This document shows, one piece after another, positions 1-5,044 of a stretch of DNA of 5,044 nt. Numbering within the stretch: position 1 is the stretch's first letter; every line of letters begins with the position of its first letter. The position numbers and the translations under genes are program-made. The DNA is taken from the NCBI GenBank assembly GCA_937900165.1, contig CALCCX010000389.1:1-5044 (forward strand), read 5' to 3'. The DNA is from an uncultured Acidimicrobiia bacterium (lineage in GTDB: Bacteria; Actinomycetota; Acidimicrobiia; Spongiisociales; Spongiisociaceae). The notes below the pieces were generated by a model that had not been told where the DNA came from, ran no database searches, and saw nothing but the letters and a program-made list of their open reading frames with translations.

Positions 1-64
1 GCGAGAGCTACAGGTTGGTTGTGAGAGATAATAATAGTAGTGTAGTGTTGCGTTCTGTGTTGTG
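1..64. other. Non-biological read noise beyond the sequencing adapter
   Basis: This GT-rich, irregular stretch lies outside the P7 oligo and its poly-T linker, the place where an Illumina read has run off the end of its template. It has no coding character and differs sharply in composition from the GC-rich insert. It should be trimmed. The inference rests on its position relative to the recognisable adapter, since the bases themselves match nothing I know. Confidence 0.85.
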
Positions 65-103
65 TTTTTTTTTTTTTTTTATTATATTTTATTTTTTTTT
101 TTT
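65..103. other. Poly-T tract, flow-cell linker or run-off artefact
   Basis: An almost pure T tract (about 35 of 39 bases, broken only by four A) sits directly 5' of the P7 oligo sequence. Flow-cell oligos carry a T linker at this position, and reads passing the end of the adapter commonly show its complement, poly-A. Read on this strand that gives poly-T followed by P7. It is not a terminator or promoter. Confidence 0.93.
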
Positions 104-127
104 CAAGCAGAAGACGGCATACGAGAT
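104..127 (+). other. Illumina P7 flow-cell oligo
   Basis: The 24 bases match the Illumina P7 sequence exactly, beginning CAAGCAGAAGACGGC and ending TACGAGAT. Translated in the frame of the flanking poly-T it yields the contaminant peptide KQKTAYEI seen in poorly trimmed assemblies. It is library-preparation sequence, not genome. Confidence 0.99.
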
Positions 128-135
128 ATATCAGT
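128..135 (+). other. 8-base sample index (ATATCAGT)
   Basis: Eight bases lie exactly between P7 and the read-2 primer, the place of the i7 index. The reverse complement is ACTGATAT, which I recall as TruSeq index 25 (ACTGAT followed by AT). The right end of the window stops after ACTGA, the first five bases of the same index, so both ends come from one library. Confidence 0.93.
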
Positions 136-169
136 GTGACTGGAGTTCAGACGTGTGCTCTTCCGATCT
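136..169 (+). other. TruSeq read-2 primer / adapter
   Basis: The 34 bases from GTGACTGGAGTTC to CTCTTCCGATCT match the TruSeq indexed adapter exactly. The ligation junction is after base 169, so genomic sequence starts at 170. A GTG at 155 within the adapter opens in frame with murJ and creates a false N-terminus MLFRS on that protein. Confidence 0.99.
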
Positions 170-1558
170 AACTACCTGTTGGCGGGTGGGTTCTTGTCGA
201 TCACTTTCATCCCCATCTTCACCAGGTACCTGGCGGCGGGAGATGAGGAGGGAGGCTGGAGAGCATTCGGAGCGGTTTTCCGGCCGCTGGCGATCCTGGT
301 TGTCGCGCTGACCGGGGCCCTGGCCCTGGCAGCCGGCCCGATCGTGGACCTCGCATTCGGTTCGAACATGGACCAGGCCCAACTTGACGAGATAGTCCGC
401 CTCACTCGCCTCGTTCTCCCAGCCCAGATTTTCTTTGTGCTCGGCGCCTTGTTCACCGCCGTCCAATACGCCAACCAGAGGTTCCTGATCCCGACACTGG
501 CGCCGATCGTCTACAACCTCGGCATCATCATCGGCGGGTTGATCGGCGGGGGCGAGCCATCGGCCACCGGGTTCGTGGTCGGAGCCGTTGTCGGGGCGTT
601 CGTCGGCAATTTCGCCCTCCAGTTCTACGGCGCATACCGCCTCGGACTTCGATTCCCGAAGGTCAAGGCTGGTTGGTCGAACCCGGTATTTCGTGAGTAC
701 CTGACCCTGGCGATTCCGCTGATGATCGGTCAATCAATCGTCGTGCTCGACGAGTCGTTTGCCCGAATTTTCCCGGCCGCCCTCGAAGACGGCGCCATAT
801 TCGCTTTCAACAGAGCGAGAAGGCTGAACATGCTCCCGGTCGGGGTGATCGCCCAGGCGGCCGGGGTCGCTGCCTATCCGTTCTTCGCTCGGCTGGTGGC
901 TGAAGGCAAGCCAGAACAGCTCGCCGCGACGATGGGCAAGACCCTTCGTCTCGTTTTATTCGGCGGTGGAATGGCGACCGCGGTTGTCATGTCGACGGCG
1001 CTGCCGGTGGTCCGCGTCGCGTTCCAACGCGGGGAGTTCAGCGCGGAAGGCACGACACTGGCTGCCGGGGCGTTGACTCTTCTCGCTCTGTCGATCCCGG
1101 CCTGGGCGGCTCATCAGATCTTCGCCAGGGGCTTCTATGCGAATCGCCAGATGTGGGTCCCGGTAGCGGCCGGCACGGTGTGGTCAGCGGCAGCCATACC
1201 TCTTTTTTTGACCGGGAACGAGCTATGGGGAATCTCTGGGCTAGCCCTGGCGAGTTCTGCGTCCATCACCGGCTACGCCATCACCCTTGCGTTGCTCTGG
1301 ATCAGACGTCATGGGTCACAGGGCATGGATGGGGTGATCGTCACTGCGGGGCGGGTGATTGCAGCGGCGTTGGGTTCGGCGGCTCTTGGGTGGCTGATCG
1401 CCAGAGCCGTGGCGGGAGGAGCGACGCCTACTTTCCCGAGGGCCGTGGCCGCCATAGTCATCGGAGCGGCAGTCAGCGGGCCGGCCTACCTGGCCTTGGC
1501 ACGGATCTTCGGCACGAAAGAGGCAGCAGAGCTGATGTCTGCCAGGAGACGGGTTTAA
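170..1558 (+). CDS. murJ: Lipid II flippase MurJ (MviN), 5'-truncated at adapter junction
   Basis: This integral membrane protein of the MOP exporter superfamily moves lipid II across the cytoplasmic membrane for peptidoglycan synthesis. The window holds 462 residues, against roughly 510-550 for complete proteins. I count about 13 hydrophobic segments (near residues 1-17, 37-58, 82-101, 108-128, 135-155, 176-198, 222-240, 262-284, 298-318, 330-348, 356-378, 390-413 and 424-445), which fits 14 helices minus the first. Family signatures are RFLIPTLAPIVYN (104-116), RRLNMLPVGV (217-226), whose Arg aligns with E. coli Arg270, and FQRGEF (285-290). By hand alignment the first codon, AAC at 170, corresponds to about E. 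coli residue 52, so the N-terminal arginines near 18 and 24 and Asp39 are absent from the window. The apparent start at 155 is adapter; the true start is lost. It converges on the ACC-epsilon-like gene. Function is by family; confidence in MurJ is high. Confidence 0.93.
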   Translation, partial: NYLLAGGFLSITFIPIFTRYLAAGDEEGGWRAFGAVFRPLAILVVALTGALALAAGPIVDLAFGSNMDQAQLDEIVRLTRLVLPAQIFFVLGALFTAVQYANQRFLIPTLAPIVYNLGIIIGGLIGGGEPSATGFVVGAVVGAFVGNFALQFYGAYRLGLRFPKVKAGWSNPVFREYLTLAIPLMIGQSIVVLDESFARIFPAALEDGAIFAFNRARRLNMLPVGVIAQAAGVAAYPFFARLVAEGKPEQLAATMGKTLRLVLFGGGMATAVVMSTALPVVRVAFQRGEFSAEGTTLAAGALTLLALSIPAWAAHQIFARGFYANRQMWVPVAAGTVWSAAAIPLFLTGNELWGISGLALASSASITGYAITLALLWIRRHGSQGMDGVIVTAGRVIAAALGSAALGWLIARAVAGGATPTFPRAVAAIVIGAAVSGPAYLALARIFGTKEAAELMSARRRV

Positions 1559-1578
1559 GGTAATGTGAGCCTCGTACG

Positions 1579-1592
1579 ACCTGAAATCAGGT
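1579..1592. terminator. Perfect palindrome between convergent genes, possible weak terminator
   Basis: ACCTGA-AA-TCAGGT is a perfect 14-base inverted repeat located 20 bases after the murJ stop, and it covers the stop codon of the minus-strand gene (1587-1589). On the plus strand only three T follow, so it lacks a proper U-tract, and the stem is only 5-6 pairs. It could slow polymerase from both sides or could be chance. Position in a convergent gap is the main argument for it. Confidence 0.3.
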
Positions 1593-1814
1593 TTCGGTGG
1601 CCCGCCGTGTCAGACTCGTGACTGGCCGCACAGGAGCAGTCACCGGAGGCCTTCTGGCACTCATGACCCATGCTGTCTGGCTCCTTCTGGAGGCAGGCTG
1701 GGATCCTTCCAATCGCTCGCCGGCCAGGGTGTGTCTCAAGACGGCCGCTATCGCCGCTGCCTCATGAGGGCCTGCCCCTCCCCGAATCTGTATCGAAAGG
1801 TTTTCTTCAGGCAT
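1587..1814 (-). CDS. Probable acyl-CoA carboxylase epsilon subunit
   Basis: This 75-residue protein resembles the small epsilon subunit that stabilises actinobacterial acetyl-/propionyl-CoA carboxylase complexes. Visible features are an N-terminal beta-like segment IQIRGGAG (8-15), an alanine-rich helix EAAAIAAVLRHTL (18-30), a variable linker, then SQTAWVMSARR (45-55) with the single conserved-type Trp49, and a Pro/Arg-rich tail. That order (I-R-G, E-x-A-A-hydrophobic-x-A-V-L, S-x-W) is the epsilon pattern. The ATG at 1814 lies inside the end of the upstream epimerase gene and overlaps it by 8 nt, so translation is probably coupled; no convincing Shine-Dalgarno is visible. Being coupled to methylmalonyl-CoA epimerase supports a role in propionyl-CoA carboxylation. 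No carboxylase alpha or beta gene is in the window. The assignment is from a weakly conserved family and could be wrong; the gene itself looks real because of the coupling. Confidence 0.68.
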   Translation of the reverse strand: MPEENLSIQIRGGAGPHEAAAIAAVLRHTLAGERLEGSQPASRRSQTAWVMSARRPPVTAPVRPVTSLTRRATET

Positions 1815-2223
1815 GGGCCAAATCTAGCTCGATCAGTTCGATCAAGGTTCGGTTGGTCTGTTTCGGGTGAACAAAAGCGATTCTGGCTCCTCGACCCCCG
1901 ATCCTGGGCTCCTTGTCTATCAACCTCGCACCCTCGGCCGCCAGATGGCCAAGCGCTGCTTCAATATCGGCGACCGCAAAACATAGGTGATGAATGCCCT
2001 CGCCGTGCCGTTCCAAGAATTTGGCGACAGGGGTCTGGGGACCGAGCGGCTGAAGCAACTGCACAAACGACCCCCCTATCGCAATCATCGCCTCTTCGAC
2101 CCCTTGCGCCTCGACGGTCTCGCGGAGTATCGGAAGGACCCCGTATAGACGTTCGTATCCTGCCAATGCATCGTCGAGATCGTGGACGGCGATCCCGATG
2201 TGGTCGATGTTGGTGAGTTTCAT
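1807..2223 (-). CDS. mce: Methylmalonyl-CoA epimerase
   Basis: The enzyme interconverts (2R)- and (2S)-methylmalonyl-CoA in the cytoplasm, linking propionyl-CoA carboxylase to B12-dependent methylmalonyl-CoA mutase. The 138 residues form two vicinal-oxygen-chelate half-modules: IDHIGIAVHDLDDAL at 6-20 and GIHHLCFAVADIEAAL at 76-91. The expected metal ligands are all present: His8, Gln55 (in SFVQLLQP), His79 and Glu129 (in LIELIE), matching His12, Gln65, His91 and Glu141 of the Propionibacterium shermanii enzyme. HPKQTN at 119-124 is the usual HPK-T loop, with Arg125 where many members have Gly. The length is typical. I chose the ATG at 2223 because the family begins with about seven residues before the first His ligand; the open frame continues upstream to 2460 but there it overlaps the thiolase gene on the other strand and shows no family similarity. 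The gene is first of a two-gene unit. Confidence 0.93.
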   Translation of the reverse strand: MKLTNIDHIGIAVHDLDDALAGYERLYGVLPILRETVEAQGVEEAMIAIGGSFVQLLQPLGPQTPVAKFLERHGEGIHHLCFAVADIEAALGHLAAEGARLIDKEPRIGGRGARIAFVHPKQTNRTLIELIELDLAHA

Positions 2224-2230
2224 GCCGGAC

Positions 2231-2236
2231 ACAGTA
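2231..2236 (-). promoter_or_regulatory. Candidate -10 box of a leaderless promoter for the epimerase
   Basis: On the minus strand TACTGT fits the TAnnnT -10 consensus and is followed by 7 bases (GTCCGGC) and then the ATG at 2223. That spacing puts the expected transcription start at or next to the start codon, giving a leaderless mRNA, which is common in actinobacteria. The absence of a purine-rich Shine-Dalgarno before this ATG agrees. No clear -35 is visible (GGACTG lies 18 bases upstream). Prediction only. Confidence 0.42.
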
Positions 2237-2293
2237 CTGGCCGAGGGGTTGGCCCAGTCCAAATCGTCTTTCCTGGTGCCACCGTCACCCCGG

Positions 2294-2299
2294 TAGCCT
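2294..2299 (+). promoter_or_regulatory. Candidate -10 box of a leaderless promoter for the thiolase
   Basis: TAGCCT fits TAnnnT and is followed by 6 bases (TGCGGT) and the ATG at 2306, so the expected transcription start falls on the start codon. No good Shine-Dalgarno precedes this ATG. The -35 region near 2270-2276 (TTCCTGG) is poor. The same geometry is seen for the divergent epimerase promoter, which strengthens both calls. Prediction only. Confidence 0.4.
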
Positions 2300-2305
2300 T
2301 GCGGT

Positions 2306-3484
2306 ATGAACTCAGTCATTCTCGGTAGCGCCAGAACCGCCATTGCAAGATTCGGCGGCGGATTCAAGAATCTCAGAGCGGTCGATCTCGGAGCCGCAGC
2401 CATTTCCGCTGCGCTCGAACGCAGCAGTGTCGATCCAGCCCAGATCGACGAGGTGGTCATGGGTCACGTCATCCAGGCAGGCGAAGGCCAGATCACTGCT
2501 CGCCAGGCAGCGGTGTGGGCCGGCATCCCCATGACCGTCCCATCGACCACGATCAACAAGGTTTGCCTGAGCGGCATGACAGCGATCGCCATGGTCGATC
2601 GCGCCATCAGGCTCGGCGAAACGTCGTTTGCCGTGGCAGGAGGCATGGAATCGATGACCAACGCCCCGTACATCGCCCCAGACTCTCGATGGGGTTCCCG
2701 AATCGGGGACACAAAATTGGTCGACGCCATGCAGCACGACGGACTGTGGTGCTCATTGGACCAGTGCTCGATGGGCGAGTCCTCCGATCAGAAGAATGCC
2801 GACCTCGGGATCTCCCGCCTCGCCCAAGACGAGTGGTCCGCCCAGAGCCACCGCCGGGCGGCGGCGGCGTCCGGATCGGGACATTTTGCCAAGGAGATCG
2901 CCCCGGTAGAAGTCCCTCAGCGAAGAGGCGATCCGGTCATGGTCGATACAGACGAAGGAATCCGCACGGACGTAACCGCCGAGTCGCTCGGGAAGCTGAG
3001 GGCGGCGTTCACCTCTGACGGCACGCTCACTGCCGGCAATGCATCCCAAATCTCCGATGGCGGCGCAGCCGTTGTCGTAGCCAGTCCGGAGGCCGCAGAA
3101 GCGATCGGGGCAAAGCCGATCGCGACCATCATCTCCTACGGTCAGATAGGTGGACCGGATCCCAGCCTGCACGAGCGGCCGGCGGAGGCCATCAACGCGG
3201 CGCTCAGACGGGCAGGTATGACTGTTTCGGATCTCGATGTCGTCGAGATCAACGAAGCGTTTGCCTCGGTTGCACTGTGGTCCGCGGACATGTTGGGGAT
3301 AGACCACGACCGAGTGAACCCAAATGGGGGCGCGGTCGCCCTCGGCCACCCGATAGGTTGCACAGGCGCCCGGCTGGTCGTCACACTCATCAACGAACTG
3401 CAAAGAAGGGGCGGAGGCGTCGGTGCGGCCGCCCTGTGCGGTGGTGGTGGGCAGGGCGATGCGCTGATCGTGCAGGTGGGTTGA
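2306..3484 (+). CDS. Acetyl-CoA acetyltransferase (thiolase)
   Basis: This cytoplasmic thiolase joins two acetyl-CoA to acetoacetyl-CoA or runs the reverse cleavage. At 392 residues it has the standard length. The catalytic residues fall in the right motifs: nucleophile Cys87 in NKVCLSGM, Asn316 in NEAFA, His348 in GHPIGCTGAR and Cys378 in LCGGGGQGD; His348 and Cys378 even share the numbering of the Zoogloea biosynthetic thiolase. The N-terminal half (1-120, ending in AGGMESM) and C-terminal half (from about 275) are the paired thiolase folds, with the CoA-binding loop domain between. The ATG at 2306 gives the usual short lead-in before SARTAIARFGGG. It is divergent from the epimerase across 82 bp, and glpX follows after one base, so it is the first gene of a probable operon. 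Chain-length preference (AtoB-like acetoacetyl versus FadA-like longer ketoacyl) cannot be read from sequence; no FadB partner is adjacent, which favours the short-chain role. Confidence 0.93.
   Translation: MNSVILGSARTAIARFGGGFKNLRAVDLGAAAISAALERSSVDPAQIDEVVMGHVIQAGEGQITARQAAVWAGIPMTVPSTTINKVCLSGMTAIAMVDRAIRLGETSFAVAGGMESMTNAPYIAPDSRWGSRIGDTKLVDAMQHDGLWCSLDQCSMGESSDQKNADLGISRLAQDEWSAQSHRRAAAASGSGHFAKEIAPVEVPQRRGDPVMVDTDEGIRTDVTAESLGKLRAAFTSDGTLTAGNASQISDGGAAVVVASPEAAEAIGAKPIATIISYGQIGGPDPSLHERPAEAINAALRRAGMTVSDLDVVEINEAFASVALWSADMLGIDHDRVNPNGGAVALGHPIGCTGARLVVTLINELQRRGGGVGAAALCGGGGQGDALIVQVG
3474..3479 (+). promoter_or_regulatory. Ribosome binding site of glpX
   Basis: AGGTGG, inside the last codons of the thiolase gene, lies 6 bases before the ATG at 3486 and is the only good Shine-Dalgarno in the window for a complete gene. 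It supports this ATG as the glpX start and fits an internal gene of an operon that has to be initiated with a leader, in contrast to the apparently leaderless first gene. Confidence 0.6.
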
Positions 3485-3485
3485 A

Positions 3486-4472
3486 ATGGTCAAAGTCCCA
3501 GAGCGCAACCTCGCATTCGAACTCGCCAGGGTCACCGAGACCGCAGCCATGGCGGCGGCCAGATGGCAGGGTCGAGGCGACAAGGAAGCAGCCGACCAGG
3601 CGGCCGTCGACGCCATGCGCCTGATTCTCAGCTCGCTCGACATCGACGGAACCATCGCCATCGGTGAGGGCGAAAAAGACAATGCCCCAATGCTTTTCAA
3701 CGGCGAGAGTGTCGGCACCGGCCAGGGAGAACAATGGGACGTCGCAGTCGATCCGGTCGACGGGACCACGCTCACTGCGAGCGGAATTCCAGGTGCGATC
3801 GCGGTCATCGCCCTCGCCGAGCGGGGCTCCATGTATTCGCCGGGGAGCCTGGTCTACATGGACAAGATCGCAGTCGGTCCTGAATCGGCCGGTCTGATCG
3901 ATCTCGACGCGCCGATCCGCCACAACCTCGAACAGGTCGCCAAGGCCCGCGGCAAAGACCTGAACGACCTCACAGCCATCATCCTCAACCGGCCTCGCAA
4001 CCAGCGCTACATAGACGAAGTCAGGCAAGCCGGGGCCCGAATCCGTCTCATCGACGACGGCGACGTGGCCGGGGCCATCGCCACCACCGAGAGTCACAGC
4101 GGCATCGACATTCTGCTGGGTGTCGGTGGATCCCCAGAGGCCGTGATTACCGCGGCCGCCTTGAGTTGTGTCGGAGGAGAAATCCAATGTCAACTGTGGG
4201 CCCGTGACGACGCCGAGCGGGAGTATGCCGCTGCCAACGACCATGACCTGGATTCGGTGCTGTCAATCCGTGACCTGGTGGATAGTGATCGGGTTCTGTT
4301 CGCTGCGACTGGCGTGACCGGTGGCGAGTTCCTCGACGGCGTCGAGTTCGTTCGCGACGGGGCCATCACGCATTCGGTCATGATGCGCCGCAAGACCGGA
4401 TCGACCCGCCACATGACATCACGTCACGATTTCACCAAGCTGCGAAGTCTCTCCGCACTCATTCTCGACTGA
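3486..4472 (+). CDS. glpX: Class II fructose-1,6-bisphosphatase GlpX
   Basis: The enzyme hydrolyses fructose 1,6-bisphosphate to fructose 6-phosphate, the irreversible phosphatase step of gluconeogenesis, and needs divalent metal. The 328 residues are a full-length GlpX. Motifs are GDKEAAD (31-37, Asp32), IGEGEKDNAPML (59-70, Glu61), DPVDGTT (89-95, Asp89 and Asp92) and GVGGSPEAV (212-220, Glu218), matching the metal/phosphate residues Asp33, Glu57, Asp85, Asp88 and Glu213 of E. coli GlpX. The C-terminal RRKTGSTRHMTSRHDF segment (301-316) is typical of the family and probably contributes substrate contacts. The start at 3486 is one base after the thiolase stop and is preceded by AGGTGG. It is probably cotranscribed with the thiolase, tying acetyl-CoA metabolism to gluconeogenesis. 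Some class II enzymes also hydrolyse sedoheptulose 1,7-bisphosphate; nothing here decides that. Confidence 0.96.
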   Translation: MVKVPERNLAFELARVTETAAMAAARWQGRGDKEAADQAAVDAMRLILSSLDIDGTIAIGEGEKDNAPMLFNGESVGTGQGEQWDVAVDPVDGTTLTASGIPGAIAVIALAERGSMYSPGSLVYMDKIAVGPESAGLIDLDAPIRHNLEQVAKARGKDLNDLTAIILNRPRNQRYIDEVRQAGARIRLIDDGDVAGAIATTESHSGIDILLGVGGSPEAVITAAALSCVGGEIQCQLWARDDAEREYAAANDHDLDSVLSIRDLVDSDRVLFAATGVTGGEFLDGVEFVRDGAITHSVMMRRKTGSTRHMTSRHDFTKLRSLSALILD

Positions 4473-4497
4473 CCTGGGTCGACTACTGGTCGGGTCA
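4470..4497. terminator. Possible bidirectional hairpin spanning both convergent stop codons
   Basis: TGACCTGG at 4470-4477 can pair with CTGGTCGGGTCA-side bases ending at 4497 (TGGTCGGGTCA region) to form an 8-pair stem including two G-U pairs and a loop of about 12 bases. The TGA stop codons of glpX (4470-4472) and of the opposing HAD gene (4495-4497) are the outermost base pairs of the stem. There is no T-run on either strand, so it is not a textbook intrinsic terminator. It may be partly a chance product of two stop codons facing each other. Confidence 0.28.
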
Positions 4498-5005
4498 GCT
4501 ACGACTGGCGATCTCGACCGCTTCTGAGATGGTGCCGGCCACCGGGACGCCGACTGCCTCGAGATCGTGGAGGTGGTGTGAGCCCCCGTCGTAAAGGACG
4601 CAGTGGAGCCCTTGCTCCCTCGCTGCGTTCGCGTCGTCAGGTGTGTCTCCGATCATGACCACGCCCCTGCGATCGATTCCCCGCCTGTCGAGATCTTCGA
4701 GGTGACGCCCAAGGTGTGTTGACTTGAGCCCTCCTGGTGGACCGACCAGGCCTTGCACCACGGAGAAATGGGCGCCGATGCGGAACCGGTCGACAACTTT
4801 GAGCAGGTCGGCGTGGGCGTACATCGAGAGCAACGACTGGGACTGCCCCGCAGCCAGCACGGACTCGAGTGTGTCGATTGCGCCGTCCGTCAACTCGGCC
4901 TCGCCGACCCGCTCGTTGTAGACCCGGTGGAACTCTCCGTCGACCTTTTCCCATTCCGCCTCTTCGATCTTACGACCCGTCAGCCCTTCATACAGCAGGC
5001 TCACC
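4495..5005 (-). CDS. HAD-family hydrolase, 5'-truncated at adapter junction
   Basis: The 169 genomic residues are the C-terminal part of a haloacid-dehalogenase-superfamily phosphatase, probably of the phosphoglycolate-phosphatase-like group. Motif II is the Ser60 of SLLSMYAHADL, motif III is Lys94 in GGLKSTHL, and motif IV is GDTPDDA (119-125) with Asp123 and Asp124 expected to bind magnesium. Residues 1-45 look like the end of a helical cap. Motif I (DxDxT/V), with the nucleophilic Asp, lies upstream and is missing, as is the start codon. The apparent ATG at 5022, which would give the N-terminus MCSSDL, is wholly adapter and must not be used. The gene converges on glpX with 22 bp between stops. 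Substrate is not predictable from this fragment. Confidence 0.85.
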
Positions 5006-5044
5006 AGATCGGAAGAGCACACGTCTGAACTCCAGTCACACTGA
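5006..5044 (-). other. TruSeq adapter plus first 5 bases of index
   Basis: AGATCGGAAGAGCACACG and the following bases to CCAGTCAC are the reverse complement of the adapter at 136-169. The last five bases, ACTGA, match the start of the index read at the left end (ACTGATAT). Genomic sequence therefore ends at 5005. Together with 131-169 this makes a perfect 39-base inverted repeat at the contig ends that is purely technical. Confidence 0.99.

Noticed and set aside
65..103. T-rich tract resembling an intrinsic terminator U-tract or an AT-rich promoter
   Set aside because: It sits directly outside the P7 oligo and has no stem before it; it is a sequencing run-off artefact.
15..311. 98-residue open frame with a poly-Phe stretch, like a small membrane protein
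   Set aside because: The first half is poly-T and adapter translation, and the rest is out of frame with murJ, which has clear family motifs.
131..733. 200-residue minus-strand open frame beginning in the genomic part and ending in the adapter
   Set aside because: It is antisense to murJ, rich in charged residues of low complexity, and its end (SEEHTSELQSH) is adapter translation.
1670..2216. Plus-strand open frames across the epimerase and epsilon genes
   Set aside because: The minus-strand epimerase is certain, and the plus-strand frames have shadow-like Arg/Pro/Ser-rich composition with no ribosome binding site or domain.
2224..2460. N-terminal extension of the epimerase frame by 79 residues
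   Set aside because: It would run antisense through the divergent promoters and the thiolase start, and it has no similarity to the epimerase family, whose members start near the first metal-binding His.
2753..3832. 359-residue minus-strand open frame
   Set aside because: It is antisense to the thiolase and glpX, both of which show all catalytic motifs; long antisense frames are expected in GC-rich genes.
3390..4244. 284-residue minus-strand open frame rich in Asp/Gly
   Set aside because: It is the antisense shadow of glpX and the thiolase end, with no recognisable domain.
170..5005. A hidden novel system (toxin-antitoxin, defence island, mobile element, CRISPR or riboswitch)
   Set aside because: Every genomic stretch is covered by a recognisable or plausible metabolic gene with only 22-82 bp gaps; no repeats, integrase, transposase, structured leader or unusual composition was seen.
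131..5044. Perfect 39-base inverted repeats near the ends (131-169 and 5006-5044), resembling terminal inverted repeats of a transposon or linear replicon
   Set aside because: They are the TruSeq adapter plus index bases in opposite orientation, and the genes between them are ordinary housekeeping genes.

Overview
This is a metagenome- or draft-assembly-style contig from a high-GC bacterium, most likely an actinobacterium (Actinomycetota). The pointers are GC-rich codon third positions, a probable acyl-CoA carboxylase epsilon subunit (a small protein essentially restricted to actinobacteria), a methylmalonyl-CoA epimerase gene divergent from an acetyl-CoA acetyltransferase gene (a pairing I recall from other actinobacteria), and promoter-like TAnnnT boxes placed for leaderless mRNAs. 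The genus cannot be told from the window.

Both ends are not biological. Positions 1-169 are an Illumina read-through tail: noise, poly-T, the P7 flow-cell oligo, an 8-base index and the TruSeq read-2 primer. Positions 5006-5044 are the same adapter in reverse complement with the first five bases of the same index. Only 170-5005 should be treated as genome, and both outermost genes are truncated exactly at an adapter junction.

Layout of the genomic part: a 5'-truncated murJ lipid II flippase (+, 170-1558) converges on a two-gene minus-strand unit (1587-2223), made of methylmalonyl-CoA epimerase followed by a small ACC-epsilon-like gene that overlaps it by 8 nt. An 82-bp divergent intergenic region (2224-2305) separates that unit from a plus-strand unit: acetyl-CoA acetyltransferase (2306-3484) and, one base later, class II fructose-1,6-bisphosphatase glpX (3486-4472). 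A truncated HAD-family phosphatase (-, 4495-5005) converges on glpX with a 22-bp gap. There is no gene-free stretch longer than 300 bases apart from nothing at all in the genomic part; the longest intergenic gap is the 82-bp one.

Taken together the middle four genes are central carbon metabolism: propionyl-/methylmalonyl-CoA handling (carboxylase accessory subunit and epimerase), acetyl-CoA/acetoacetyl-CoA interconversion (thiolase) and the committed phosphatase step of gluconeogenesis (GlpX). murJ belongs to peptidoglycan synthesis. I see no tRNA, rRNA, CRISPR, IS element, phage gene or defence system, and no evidence of an undescribed biological system. The most instructive points are the adapter-bounded ends, the matching leaderless promoters, and the coupled epimerase/epsilon pair.
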